Positions 1 through 9,835 of a DNA stretch of 64,000 nucleotides are shown piece by piece. The position numbers and the translations under genes are program-made. The DNA comes from Clostridiales bacterium (GTDB lineage Bacteria > Bacillota > Clostridia > Lachnospirales > Lachnospiraceae). Each line of letters begins with the position of its first letter. Position 1 is the first letter of the stretch. The notes under the pieces were generated by a model, which worked only from the letters and a program-made list of their open reading frames with translations, was not told the DNA's origin and did no database searches. The DNA lies in contig JAJQCD010000014.1 in NCBI GenBank assembly GCA_021202925.1, forward strand, positions 124,001 through 188,000, read 5' to 3'.

Positions 1-111
1 TTCCTCACTGACCGCAAACAGTGTGACCAGGGCAACTGCATACGCAATCGCAATGGCTACAACGATCCGGAGCAGCTCCACCATGGTTTCTACCCTTCTT
101 GTTCTATTCAT
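1..111 (-). CDS. ABC transporter permease, N-terminal fragment
   Basis: This is the first 37 codons of a gene that runs off the left edge. The start is an ATG that overlaps the TGA of the upstream ATPase in an ATGA junction, so translation is probably coupled. The visible peptide has a short basic N-terminus (MNRTRRVE) followed by a hydrophobic stretch (residues about 12-35), as expected for a membrane protein. Its place directly after a BMP-type binding protein and a double-ABC ATPase points to the first permease subunit of a nucleoside transporter (NupP/YufP family). That assignment comes mainly from context, because too little sequence is visible to recognise the family. Confidence 0.75.
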   Translation of the reverse strand, partial: MNRTRRVETMVELLRIVVAIAIAYAVALVTLFAVSEE

Positions 112-1658
112 AGCAGCCCCTCCATTTCCTCTTGCGTCATCGTCTTAATTCCAAGCATGTATTCGCCCAGAAGCTCCTCCGATACCTGATTGGCCTTGGG
201 GAACGCAGCCACCACCCTGCCCTTACGCATTACCAGAAGCCGGTCCGAGCACTCCAGAACCTCATTCAGATCGGCGGAAATCAGCAGCGTTGCCGTTCCT
301 TCCTCTCTGGACTTCTTCACAATCGTCTTGCGGATCATCTCGGCAGCGCCCACATCGATGCCCCGGGTCGGCTGATTTGCCAGGATGAAATTGGATCCGG
401 AGGTAAACTCCCTGGCCACAACTACCTTCTGAATATTACCGCCGCTCAGCATTCGCACCGGCTGGCTCTTATCGTCACAGGCAATCTCAAATTCCTGAAT
501 ATACCGATCCACAATCTCATCGATATGCTTCTGATTTAAAAAGAATCCCTTGCGGTATTCCTTCCGGAAATAGCGGTCGGCAATGATATTGTCACGAATT
601 GACATATCGCCTGCGCAGCCGTACTCCATACGATCCTCGGGAATATAGGCAAGCCCCAGATCCCGGATCTGGCGAACCGTTCTGCCCTTTATATCTGTTC
701 CGTTGACTTCTACCACGCCGGATGAATAAACGCCCATGCCAGAGAGCACGTCAGAGAGGTCTCCCTGACCGTTCCCTTCTACGCCCGCGATTCCCACAAC
801 CTCTCCTTCATGAATATCAATAGAGACATCATCGAGGACACGCTTGCCCGCGGCGTTGATCTTCACCAGATTCTTGATATGTACAACCGGTTTTCCCGGT
901 TTGGGATCCTCTTTGTCGATCTTTAAAACCACATCCCGTCCGACCATCAGTCTGGAAATATCGGATTCATCCATATCCTTCAGGTCATAGCTGCCCAGGC
1001 AATAGCCATGGCGCAATACCGTGATTCTGGCACAGATCCGCTTTACCTCCTCAAGCTTATGGGAGATAAAAATAATCGAATGGCCATGCTGCTTTAACAG
1101 CATCAGCTGCTCAAACAGCTCATCCGTCTCCTGCGGCGTCAGCACCGCCGTCGGCTCGTCCATGATAATAATCTTTGCGCCCTTGATCAGCACCTTCATG
1201 ATCTCAACCTTCTGCATCTGTCCCACGGAAAGATCCTGAATCTTTGCCATCGGATCGATGTTGAAATCATACTTGTCCGCAACCTCCTGTGTCATGGCGA
1301 CTGCCTTCTTAAAATCAAAAAGCCCGTTCTTCATGGGCTCCACGCCCAGCACCACATTCTCCGCCACCGTCAGCGACGGGATCAGCATAAAATGCTGATG
1401 TACCATACCAATTCCTTTGCTGATCGCATCCAGCGTGTTCAGTATTTTGACCGGCTGTCCATCGAGAAACACCTCGCCGGACTGGGGCGTCTCATGACCG
1501 AACAACACCTTCATCAGGGTCGTTTTCCCCGCGCCGTTCTCACCCACCAGCCCCAGGATCTCGCCCTCATAAAGCCAGAAAGTAATATTTTTATTCGCGA
1601 CAAAGCCGTTACCGTAAATCTTGGTGATCCCATCCATCCTTAATACTTCTTTGGGCAT
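108..1658 (-). CDS. Nucleoside/simple-sugar ABC transporter ATP-binding protein (two ABC domains)
   Basis: The protein (516 aa) contains two nucleotide-binding domains in tandem, as in the RbsA/NupO/YufO family that powers uptake of nucleosides or simple sugars. The N-terminal domain has Walker A GENGAGKTT, signature LSVGQMQKVEI and Walker B IIMDEPTAVLTP. The C-terminal half has a degenerate P-loop (GVEGNGQGDL), signature LSGGNIQKVVVAREF and NQPTRGIDVGA, which is the usual asymmetry of the family. A GTG 12 codons upstream is in frame, but the ATG at 1658 is preceded by a very strong AGGAGGAGG and is preferred. It lies after the BMP lipoprotein and overlaps the permease by 4 nt. Purine or other nucleosides are the likely substrate because the operon begins with a nucleoside hydrolase. 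Confidence 0.93.
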   Translation of the reverse strand: MPKEVLRMDGITKIYGNGFVANKNITFWLYEGEILGLVGENGAGKTTLMKVLFGHETPQSGEVFLDGQPVKILNTLDAISKGIGMVHQHFMLIPSLTVAENVVLGVEPMKNGLFDFKKAVAMTQEVADKYDFNIDPMAKIQDLSVGQMQKVEIMKVLIKGAKIIIMDEPTAVLTPQETDELFEQLMLLKQHGHSIIFISHKLEEVKRICARITVLRHGYCLGSYDLKDMDESDISRLMVGRDVVLKIDKEDPKPGKPVVHIKNLVKINAAGKRVLDDVSIDIHEGEVVGIAGVEGNGQGDLSDVLSGMGVYSSGVVEVNGTDIKGRTVRQIRDLGLAYIPEDRMEYGCAGDMSIRDNIIADRYFRKEYRKGFFLNQKHIDEIVDRYIQEFEIACDDKSQPVRMLSGGNIQKVVVAREFTSGSNFILANQPTRGIDVGAAEMIRKTIVKKSREEGTATLLISADLNEVLECSDRLLVMRKGRVVAAFPKANQVSEELLGEYMLGIKTMTQEEMEGLL

Positions 1659-1681
1659 ATATTCCTCCTCCTCATCAAACA

Positions 1682-1702
1682 GGGGCGCCTTCACGGCGCC
1701 CC
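1682..1702 (-). other. Intercistronic stem-loop between bmp lipoprotein and ATPase
   Basis: GGGGCGCC and GGCGCCCC form an 8-bp perfect GC-rich stem with a 5-nt loop (TTCAC on the plus strand). It lies between the stop of the binding protein and the ATPase start. There is no T-run, so it is more likely an mRNA-stabilising or processing element that raises binding-protein yield than a full terminator. Confidence 0.5.
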
Positions 1703-1724
1703 CGCCCCCGGTATCGCCCGATCG

Positions 1725-2885
1725 TTACGGCGCCACCGCATCCAGGTACTGCTGATATTCGGCCTCGTCCGCAAAATCATAATAGGATTTCACTGTGATT
1801 TCTCCAGCCAGAATCTTCTCCTGTGATTCCGCCATCTTGTCTCTGACTTCCTGCGGAACATTCTCCTGGAAGAACTCATTATCCACATAGCCCACGGAAT
1901 TCTGCTTCAGGCCCAGGTGGTTTTCCTTGCCCCATACATCCTCGCCCGCTTCCACGGAATGGAAGAAGGAAACCAGAGAATCGCCTACGTTCTTAAGCAT
2001 GGAGGTCAGAATTACGTCCGCCAGCTCCGGATTCTCGGAGTTCTTGTAATACTCGTACTGATCCGAATCCACACCGATTGCCCAGGTACCAAGCTCCTTA
2101 CAGGCCTCGAACAGTCCGCCGCCGGATCCGCCAGCCACCTGATAGAAGACATCCGCCTGCTGGTCTCTCGCCTGTGACAGGCACAGCTCCTTCATCTTGG
2201 CCGGTTCTGTCCAGGAACCAACCGTCGCCTTCACCACCTTGATGTCCGGATCATAATCCGACGCACCGTTGATAAAACCAGTTACAAAGTCCGCGATAAC
2301 CGGACCGTCGATACCAACATTCACAGCAACCACGCCGGTCTCCGTCATACCTGCGGCCAGCTGCCCCACCATGTAGGAACCTTCATTCTGTGCATAGAAA
2401 ATCACCGCCAGATTCTCCGGGATCTGATCCGCTTCCAGCGAATCGTCAAAGAGCACGAACTGGTTCTCCGGATATTCATCCGCAAGCTTCAGCAGGATAT
2501 CACGATAGGACGAAGAGGCCACAATGTAATGGTACCCCTCATCGATTACATCCAGGATGGAATCCTCCCACTTGTCTGCTTTCGTCTCATCTCCAACTTC
2601 GATCGTCTTGGCCTCCCAGCCCTCGCTGCGCAGCGTGTTCATGCCCACCTCGCCGGAATCGTTGAAGGACTTATCTCCCAGATAGCCTACTACGTAAGCG
2701 ATCTTATCCTTCTTTGCTTCGCTTCCGCCATCGCCGCTGTCCTCCGCAGCCGCTTCCGCACCGGAATCAGCCGCAGCAGCCGTCGTTGAGCTGGAGCTGC
2801 CGGAGCTTCCGCTCCCGCCGCAGGCCGCCAGAGAGGCCGTCATCGCCCCTGCCAGTGCAAGTGCCAGTATTCTTTTGATTTTCAT
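1725..2885 (-). CDS. BMP family substrate-binding lipoprotein
   Basis: The protein (386 aa) has a lipoprotein signal peptide with lipobox LAAC (Cys22), followed by a Gly/Ser/Ala/Glu-rich linker to about residue 60. The folded part matches the BMP/Med/PnrA family of basic membrane lipoproteins, with phrases such as YVVGYLGDKSFNDSG near its start, VAVNVGIDGPVIADF and VFYQVAGGSGGGLFEA. Members bind nucleosides, mostly purine nucleosides, at the outer face of the membrane and feed a four-component ABC importer. The gene precedes the double ATPase and permease, and follows a MATE pump and a nucleoside hydrolase in the same operon, which supports a nucleoside substrate. The exact ligand cannot be read from the sequence. 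Confidence 0.92.
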   Translation of the reverse strand: MKIKRILALALAGAMTASLAACGGSGSSGSSSSTTAAAADSGAEAAAEDSGDGGSEAKKDKIAYVVGYLGDKSFNDSGEVGMNTLRSEGWEAKTIEVGDETKADKWEDSILDVIDEGYHYIVASSSYRDILLKLADEYPENQFVLFDDSLEADQIPENLAVIFYAQNEGSYMVGQLAAGMTETGVVAVNVGIDGPVIADFVTGFINGASDYDPDIKVVKATVGSWTEPAKMKELCLSQARDQQADVFYQVAGGSGGGLFEACKELGTWAIGVDSDQYEYYKNSENPELADVILTSMLKNVGDSLVSFFHSVEAGEDVWGKENHLGLKQNSVGYVDNEFFQENVPQEVRDKMAESQEKILAGEITVKSYYDFADEAEYQQYLDAVAP

Positions 2886-2909
2886 GATACTTCCTCCTTG
2901 TGATTGTAT

Positions 2910-4286
2910 TTATGTAGTCAGGTTTTTCACCCACTTCATCGTGTGAATTCTCCAGATTCCCACCAGGGACTCCAGAACAATATTGAATTTGATAATCGCA
3001 ATCGCGATATAGGGAGGCCAATCCAGCACAAAGGTGCATAATGCCGCCAGCGGAATCGTAATCAGCCACATGGTAAAGATATCGCAGATAAATCCTGTCT
3101 TTCCGTCTCCGCCCGCCCGTAACGTTGCAATCAGGCCGGTCATTTCCATGCCGGAGAAAGGCCAGATACAGGCAATGATAACAACAAACACAGACGCATA
3201 GGCCCGTGTCTCTGCATCCAGATGATACAAATCCAGGAACGGCTGCCTGACCAGCAACGTCAGAACGCCCAACAGGATACCGCCGGCCAGTCCAATCAGA
3301 AGCAGACTGTAAGACTCTCTGCGGATCTGTTCCTTCCCTGCGCCCATGCCGATGGTCTTACCCATCGTCACCGAACAGGCATGAAGCACTCCGTTCATAA
3401 AGCAGGCCATCAGCTGATAAAGCGTATAAGCCAGATTATAACCGGTTACAATCACGGTGCTTACATGTCCCATAATAAAGCTGCCTGCCGTCGTACCAGT
3501 GGACCAGATCAGTTCATGCGCCACAATCGGCATTCCCACCTTTACAAAATCCAGGCTGAGTTTCCGGTTATGTCTGGTCAGATCCTTAAGCTTCATGCAA
3601 AGTGCCTTCTCCCGATGGAACACAAAACTCGCGATGATGCCAAATTCAACCAGCCGGGCGATAATCGCCCCTACGGCAATGCCGCGGATTCCCATGCCGG
3701 ACAACCCGAACACGCCAAAGACGAAACAATAATCCAGCAGGACATTCAACGGATAGGACACGGCATTCGTCGTAAAAGACACCTTCGTCTGTTCGATGCC
3801 CATACAGCAGGCAAACAGCATTGTACTGACCGCGCACGGAACGTACATCAGCGAGGCAATTCTCAGATACGACGCTCCCAGGCGAATCAACTCCGGATCG
3901 CTGCTGTAAAGTCCCAACACCGCTTCCGCATTCGCCTGAATCACCAGCGTAACCACCAGCGCGAACACCGCCACATACTGGACGCCGATCGCACACAGCG
4001 TTTTGATGGATTCCCGGTCCTGCTTCCCCCAGTATTGCGAAACCAGCACACAGCAGCCGGAGGAAAATCCATTGCAAAGTGTATAAAATACGAAAAATAT
4101 CTGCTGCGCCTGCGTAGCCGCTGACATCTGCATCTGATCAATGCGGCCCAGCATCATATTGTCCAGGGTATCGACACTGACCCGCAACAGCTGCTGAAGA
4201 ATAAGCGGCATGGCCAGAATCAGAATATCGGTATAAAAGGAAGGTCTGGTGACAATCAGACTCCCGTCCACCTGTTTACGGATCAT
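2910..4286 (-). CDS. MATE family multidrug/cation antiporter
   Basis: A polytopic membrane protein of 458 aa with about twelve hydrophobic segments in two similar halves. The N-terminal PSFYTDILILAMPLILQQLL and internal segments such as SQYWGKQDRESIKTL are typical of the MatE/NorM-DinF superfamily, which exports drugs or metabolites against Na+ or H+. An ATG 12 codons upstream is in frame, but the ATG at 4286 forms an ATGA overlap with the nucleoside hydrolase stop and so is the likely coupled start. It is unusual for a MATE pump to sit between a nucleoside hydrolase and a BMP importer. It might export the free base or a nucleoside analogue, but that is only inferred from position. Confidence 0.9.
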   Translation of the reverse strand: MIRKQVDGSLIVTRPSFYTDILILAMPLILQQLLRVSVDTLDNMMLGRIDQMQMSAATQAQQIFFVFYTLCNGFSSGCCVLVSQYWGKQDRESIKTLCAIGVQYVAVFALVVTLVIQANAEAVLGLYSSDPELIRLGASYLRIASLMYVPCAVSTMLFACCMGIEQTKVSFTTNAVSYPLNVLLDYCFVFGVFGLSGMGIRGIAVGAIIARLVEFGIIASFVFHREKALCMKLKDLTRHNRKLSLDFVKVGMPIVAHELIWSTGTTAGSFIMGHVSTVIVTGYNLAYTLYQLMACFMNGVLHACSVTMGKTIGMGAGKEQIRRESYSLLLIGLAGGILLGVLTLLVRQPFLDLYHLDAETRAYASVFVVIIACIWPFSGMEMTGLIATLRAGGDGKTGFICDIFTMWLITIPLAALCTFVLDWPPYIAIAIIKFNIVLESLVGIWRIHTMKWVKNLTT

Positions 4287-5218
4287 GACCGGCCACACCC
4301 CTCGATACACCGGAACAGCCACTCCTTAAACCGATCGAGCTTCAGATCTGTGGCAACCATGGCATTGGGCTTTCTGCCGCTCACTCCCCGCACATCGACG
4401 GCCGTATGTCCCGCCGTATAAACGCCCTGACACTCCACGTCAACAAAATAAGGCTTAAACTCCAGACACTGGGGACAGACCGCCGCAGCCAGCGCCAGAG
4501 CATCGTGCATCATGGCATCCTCTCCGCCCTTCTGGTTGCGCTGAAACATATATTGCAGAATATCTGCGGTCAGAACGCCTGCCCGGGTTCCCAGCGCCCG
4601 GTAGCGTTTCTCATCTTCCCCATTTAAAATGGCCTGTTCTGTCACATCCAGCCCTACCATCGTCAGGGGAATCCCCGCGCGAAATACCATTGCTGCGGCG
4701 TAGGGATCGACCCAGATATTAAACTCTGCCGTCGTATTCACATTTCCTCCGCGCACCGCGCCGCCCATCACCCAGATATGCCGGATCTCCCCTGCGAGTT
4801 CCGGATAAAGGCTCAGTGCAATCGCAATATTTGTCATGGGGCCGATGACCAGAAGTTCCAGTGCGCCGCCTTCCCCGTCTGCAATCCGGCGAATGACTTC
4901 CGGCGCGCGATCTTTTGAAAATTCGCTGTGCTCTGCCGTGGGAATCACCACATCTCCCAGTCCCGTCCTGCCATGGGTATCACCGTAATAATCGCCTCTC
5001 GGATAAAACGGAAGAACCGCTCCTCTGGCCACCTCCACCGGAATCCCCAGATATTCTGTCAGGTTCCGGTTGTTCGCCGAGGTCCACTCCTCCCGGACGT
5101 TGCCATTTACCGAGGTAATCGCTTTCACATCAATATCCTCGCAGCCAAGTGCTGCCATCACCGCAATCGCGTCGTCCGTCCCGGTATCACAATCAATGAT
5201 AAACGGCCGTTTCTCCAT
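4283..5218 (-). CDS. Nucleoside hydrolase (inosine-uridine preferring type)
   Basis: The protein (311 aa) is a cytoplasmic IUNH-family enzyme that cleaves the N-glycosidic bond of nucleosides to free base and ribose. The N-terminal Ca2+/ribose-binding cluster reads DCDTGTDDAIA, close to the usual DTDPGxDD. VIGPMTNIA, EFNIWVDPYAA and MHDALA are the other conserved blocks. The length is normal. The start is supported by GGAGA just upstream of ATG. It is the first gene of the operon and is followed, with a 4-nt overlap, by the MATE pump. The operon as a whole imports and splits nucleosides. Base specificity is not predictable by eye. Confidence 0.94.
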   Translation of the reverse strand: MEKRPFIIDCDTGTDDAIAVMAALGCEDIDVKAITSVNGNVREEWTSANNRNLTEYLGIPVEVARGAVLPFYPRGDYYGDTHGRTGLGDVVIPTAEHSEFSKDRAPEVIRRIADGEGGALELLVIGPMTNIAIALSLYPELAGEIRHIWVMGGAVRGGNVNTTAEFNIWVDPYAAAMVFRAGIPLTMVGLDVTEQAILNGEDEKRYRALGTRAGVLTADILQYMFQRNQKGGEDAMMHDALALAAAVCPQCLEFKPYFVDVECQGVYTAGHTAVDVRGVSGRKPNAMVATDLKLDRFKEWLFRCIEGCGRS

Positions 5219-5306
5219 GTCTCCTTCTGTCTCCTTATCCTTCTTGTCTTCTGCATGGAATCATTTGCCCGCACACAGCGGTCAAACACTTTTCTCATTC
5301 TTGTCT

Positions 5307-5335
5307 ATATTACCATATCGCGCGAAGATGGTCAA
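5307..5335 (-). promoter_or_regulatory. Sigma-A promoter of the nucleoside operon
   Basis: On the minus strand TTGACC is separated by 17 bp from TAATAT, about 90 bp upstream of the nucleoside hydrolase start. No riboswitch-like fold was recognised in the leader. Confidence 0.65.
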
Positions 5336-5407
5336 TCTTCTTTTGGGCATCTTTTCTAATAATAAAGTAAATTGGGATGAATTTCCAGACTTTATTTTCC
5401 CCGGTTT

Positions 5408-5845
5408 TCACAGCGTTTTTTCCATATGAATACAGGTAAACGTTTCGCCCACAATAACATTGGATTCATCCGCTGTATAGCCCAGCTTCTCATAGAAACC
5501 GGTCTTTCCCACCCGGCTCTCCAGCACCGCGCGTTGAAATCCCAGATCGCGCGCCCACTGCTCCGCCTCCAGCACGGCGCGTCTCCCCAGTCCCCGCCCC
5601 CGATATTCCGGAAGAACCACAACCCGTCCCAGCATCACACGGTCCGTATCCAGCGCATAAAGCCGACACGTCGCAACCGGAAAATCTTCATCCAGAAACA
5701 CAATGTATCTGGTGTCCGGCGTGTCGTGTTCATCAAACTCCTGCTCCAGCGTAATGTGATACTTTCGTGCCATCGCCTGGATACGCACATAATAAGCGCC
5801 GGCCCGTTGTGCCAGGGTTCCGGCTCTCACTGCCTTCATACTCAT
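5408..5845 (-). CDS. GNAT family N-acetyltransferase
   Basis: A 145-aa protein with the GNAT acetyl-CoA-binding motif A visible as VVVLPEYRGRGLGRRAV, followed by the usual helix/strand VLEAEQWARDLGFQRAVLES and a C-terminal FYEKLGY motif. GNAT enzymes move an acetyl group from acetyl-CoA to an amine of a small molecule or protein; the acceptor is unknown. An upstream in-frame extension exists, but AAGGAG lies 9 nt before the ATG at 5845 and marks the real start. It is monocistronic and divergent from the adenylation/condensation gene. Confidence 0.85.
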   Translation of the reverse strand: MSMKAVRAGTLAQRAGAYYVRIQAMARKYHITLEQEFDEHDTPDTRYIVFLDEDFPVATCRLYALDTDRVMLGRVVVLPEYRGRGLGRRAVLEAEQWARDLGFQRAVLESRVGKTGFYEKLGYTADESNVIVGETFTCIHMEKTL

Positions 5846-5986
5846 ATCATTCGTCTCCTTTTTATGCAACATCACTTGCCTGTCGCATCCTGTCTTCGAA
5901 AATGCCTGTGCATCTTTCATTATAGCCGCAACACTGCGACACGACAAGTCGGAAGTTTGTCTATGGCATTCGTTCCCAATCTCTGT

Positions 5987-5992
5987 TATAAT
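5987..5992 (+). promoter_or_regulatory. -10 box of the adenylation/condensation gene
   Basis: A perfect TATAAT lies about 125 bp upstream of the ATG at 6117. A weak -35 (TGGCAT at 5964-5969) has the right 17-bp spacing. The downstream context TATAATGTGGCC is also found at the promoter of the small gene near 55.9 kb. Confidence 0.5.
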
Positions 5993-6116
5993 GTGGCCGA
6001 CACACAGGATAACTTTGAAAACTACAGCATCTTTACCGGTGCCTGATGCAACACGATAGAAGAATCCCCTCCGGGGGAAACGAAACACGAAATCCGAACA
6101 GAAAGGAGAGTTCACT

Positions 6117-9100
6117 ATGATTTCGCTTGAAAACACAAAGACAATTTATGATCTGATACATAACGCAGGCAGGGAGCACGGTGATCGCGACTTCCTCCGC
6201 TATGAAGACAACGAGATTCTGTATGACGTCACATACTGACAGTTCCAGGCAGACTGCGACGCCATTTCTGCGTGGACGACTGCCCAGGCGGCCAGACTGG
6301 GGCGCCGCCTGCACGTTGCACTGTTAGGCAGCGCGAGCCACCATTATCTGGCTGTCCTGCTCGGCGTCATGAGCGCAGGCAGCACAGCTGTCCCGCTGGA
6401 TGTCCAGTCCAACCTGGAATCCCTGTGCGACTGCATAGACCGTTCCGACGTCGATATTCTCTTCTACGACTGGGAACATCACACTCTGGCCGATGGAGCA
6501 AAAGAACGCTGTGCAAACCTGACGCAATGCGTCTCCCTACAGCATGGCCGTCATGTTCTCTGTTCGGACCATATCATCAAAGAATATACCGGCCAGGCAA
6601 CGGCTCCCATCGCCCGTCCACAAGACCTGGCCATGATCCTCTTTACCTCCGGCACAACCGGCCGTGGCAAAGGCGTCATGCTCTCCCACGGCAACCTGAT
6701 CGACAATACCTTCTGTTCGACAGAAAGCGGCCCGGTGTGTGATGACGTAAACCTGAATATTCTTCCGATTCACCATGTATTCTGTATCAACGGTGACGTA
6801 TTGCTGACCCTGCGTTACGGGAGCACCCTCTGCTTAAACCGCGATCTTTCCAAGCTGGCGGAACATCTGCTGCTGTTCCAGCCCACCTCGTTCCGTGTCG
6901 TGCCTATGATTGCCAAGGCACTGTACAGCCGGATCACGGTCATGGAAAAGCAGGAACCGGATCGCCCCATTGAGGAAATCCGCGAAGCCGTTCTCGGCAA
7001 ACGCCTGCGCCGCATTATCAGCGGCGGCGGCTATCTCGCGCCGGAACTGGCGGAGAACTATCGTCGGCTTGGCATTGCCATCGCGCAGGGCTATGGCATG
7101 TCCGAATGTTCGCCCAAAATTTCCACCCCCGACTGGTCCCGTCCGGACACGGTCGCTTCCGTGGGTCGGGTTGTCGATGGCTGCCAGGTTCGCATTGTCG
7201 ACGGCGAAATCCAGGTCAAGAGTCCGTCCGTGATGATGGGCTACTATAAGGACCCTGAACAGACCGCACTCGCACTGACAGAGGACGGCTGGCTGTGTAC
7301 CGGAGATATCGGTTATGTGGACGAAGAGAACTTTCTCTACCTGACCGGCCGCAAGAAGAACCTGATTATTCTCAGCAATGGAGAGAACGTGGCGCCGGAG
7401 CAGCTGGAAAATTTATTTGCAGATGAACGCCTGATTGAAGAAATTCTCGTATTTGAGGAGAACGATACCATCACCGCCGAGGTCTATCCGAATTTCAAAT
7501 ACGCCAAAGCGGCCGGAATCACCGATGTGCAGTCTGCCATCCGGCAGATTGTTAAGGAGCGCTGTGAAACTCTTCCGTCCTACAAGCGTATTTTAAACTG
7601 CCATTTCCGTGAGGTCCCGTTTGAAAAGACCTCTTCGAAGAAGATTATCCGTTCCCGGTATTTTAACCGGAAAAAGGAGGACGCACGCAAATCCGAGGGG
7701 CTGAAGCTTCCGCAGACACAGCTGCAGCTGCAAATCTATGACATTGCCGCCGCGGCTCTCGGTCACCGCAATTTCGGCATCGACACCGATCTGTACGAAG
7801 CAGGGCTGGATTCCATGGGCAGCGTCATGCTGTTGTCAGACCTCGCCTCCGTGATGGATCGGACCATGACTCTGGACGACCTGATGAGCCATGCCACCAT
7901 TGAAAAGCTGGAAGCATTCTGCAAAAGCGACGCTCCCACAGACCAGGTGGACTACAGCATTCGTCCCGTCTACGCCCTCTCCAAGCTGCAGATTTATTTC
8001 GCTTATGTGATGCGCGGCAATACCACGGCCAACCTCCCGTTTTTGTTCCGTCTGGATCCGGGCGTCGATCTGCCCCGGCTGCAGACGGCTGTGGAATCCC
8101 TGTTTAACGTCCATCCCGGTCTGAAATCCCAGATCCATATGACCGAGAAGGGCTATCAGAACTTCCGCGACGACAGCCGGGAAATCAGGATTCCCATCTG
8201 CAAAATGAGCAACGCCCAGTGGGAGCGCACGCGTGGAGAGCTTCTGCGTCCCTATTTCTATGGCGAAGGGGAAGCTCTGCACCATATTGGCATATACGAG
8301 ACCGAATCTGCGAATTATCTGTATTTTGATATCGCACATATTATCGGCGACGGCGTGACCATGAACGTTCTCTTTGAAGACCTGAACGCTCTGTATTGCG
8401 GCGAAAAGGTCGCTCTGGAGTCTTACACGCTGTATGAATATGTGCTGGACGAGCAGGCGCGGGAAGTAAAGGGCGAGCGGCAGCGCGATGTGGAATACTT
8501 CCAGAAGCTGATGAAGGATTTCCGCATCCGCAAGAGCATCCTCAACCGCCGTGATTTCAGCTTTCTCGACCGTGGCGTGAACGCCTCCATCCGGGAGCGC
8601 TTCGAGCGCCTGGACCGGCGTGAGATCACTGCCTTCTGCCGGGAGAAGGGCGTATCGGAAAATGTGATCTTCCTCACCGCTTTCAACTATTGCATCAGCA
8701 TTTTCAGCGGCGAGAAGGACACCATCTCCACCAGCATTCACAGCGGGCGAACCGACGGACGCTGGAACAGACTGGCCGGTCCCCTGTTTCTGACCTATCT
8801 GTTCCGTTACACCAATATCCCTCACGAGACCGTACCGCAGCTTTTGACGCGTATGGCACGCGAAATCATGGAAACCATGCGCTGCCATACCTCCACCATT
8901 CATGGAGACGAGATGTTCTTCCAGTACCAGGGCGATATCCTCAACATCCCGGAAATCGGCGGACTTCCAGCGAAACGCATACCGGTTCAGCTGGACTCCC
9001 TGCCCTTCCATCTGATGGTCATGACAGAAAACGACGGCAATGGTTATTACTATGAACTACGTTACTGGGAGAATCGCTTCGACCGGGAACAGCTGGTCAT

Positions 9101-9725
9101 CTTTATGACCTGCATGGAGCGCATCGTCGAAGCCATGCTGGATGAGCCGTCTGTGCGCAGACTGAAGAAGCATCTGCCGGACAGCATCTTCCCCCGCCAC
9201 TATACGATCAAGGCAAGTATGGTCAACCGCACCGCCGGTTTCCGTCTGATCAACGAGACCTCGCCGGACATGATGGTCAAGGCCTATGTCCTCGATGAGA
9301 GCTGCCGCAAACAGCCCTACGGCGGATGGGGAAATCTGTACATCCTCGACCAGCCCACCCTTGGCTGGAAGGACAAAATCACCAGCCCTTACACCAAGGG
9401 TATCCTCTACCAGACCGGACTCACCGCGCGCATCCTGCCGGACGGCTCCCTCGATCTGCTGGATCAGGGCGGGCGTACGGTCCAGATGGAGCAGCTCACC
9501 GGCCGTCATTTTGTCGACCTCTACGCCCTGGAACGGCTGCTTGTCGGCTTCCCCGGCATCCACAGCGCCGACGCCTATGTCCGCTGGGGCGAGGAACACA
9601 AGCTCGTTCTCGCAGCCGACGTCCACTGCAGCCACGAACCAGACTCCGCGGCGCTTGACGAGTTCCTCGAAAAGCACTGGGATACCGGACTGCTGCCCGT
9701 CGAAATCCATGTTGTGAATGAATAA
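6117..9725 (+). pseudogene. NRPS-like adenylation-carrier-condensation protein with an in-frame TGA at codon 41
   Basis: Reading from the ATG at 6117, which has a good AAAGGAGAG site, gives 1202 codons broken only by TGA at 6237-6239. The frame is otherwise open and homologous-looking on both sides. Domains in order: an acyl-CoA-ligase-type adenylation domain (LFTSGTTGRGKGVMLSHGN, QGYGMSECSP, GWLCTGDIGYVDEENFLYL, catalytic Lys in FEKTSSKKIIR), a carrier domain (EAGLDSMGSVMLLS, phosphopantetheine Ser), a condensation-type domain (AHIIGDG, catalytic His kept, first His of HHxxxDG replaced by Ala), then a tail resembling the C-terminal part of a second adenylation domain. The next ATG in frame (6369) has no ribosome site and would remove the start of the adenylation domain. 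It may be a recent nonsense mutation (CGA to TGA would restore TYRQF), a sequencing error, or readthrough. The product is unknown. Confidence 0.75.
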
Positions 9726-9768
9726 ATACATATCTGCATGTGGAAAGACACGGAACCAATTGCAGACA

Positions 9769-9809
9769 AAAAGGGAACCGACCACACAACATATGGTCGG
9801 TTCCCTTTT
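9769..9809. terminator. Bidirectional intrinsic terminator
   Basis: A 16-bp perfect stem (AAAAGGGAACCGACCA with its complement) and a 9-nt loop, with A- and T-tracts on both sides. It lies between the convergent adenylation/condensation gene and the isomerase gene and can serve both. Confidence 0.9.
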
Positions 9810-9835
9810 CTCATATTTGGAAGAATCGTCCTCTC

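Noticed and set aside
6237..6239. Selenocysteine at the in-frame TGA
   Set aside because: No stem-loop resembling a SECIS element was seen just after the codon and acyl-ligase adenylation domains are not known selenoproteins; a nonsense mutation or error is simpler.
7836..9011. 391-codon minus-strand frame opposite the condensation domain
   Set aside because: It has no ribosome site and no recognisable motif; the plus strand carries clear NRPS motifs.
6369..9725. Start of the adenylation protein at 6369
   Set aside because: There is no ribosome-binding site before this ATG and it would cut off the start of the adenylation domain; the start at 6117 has both.
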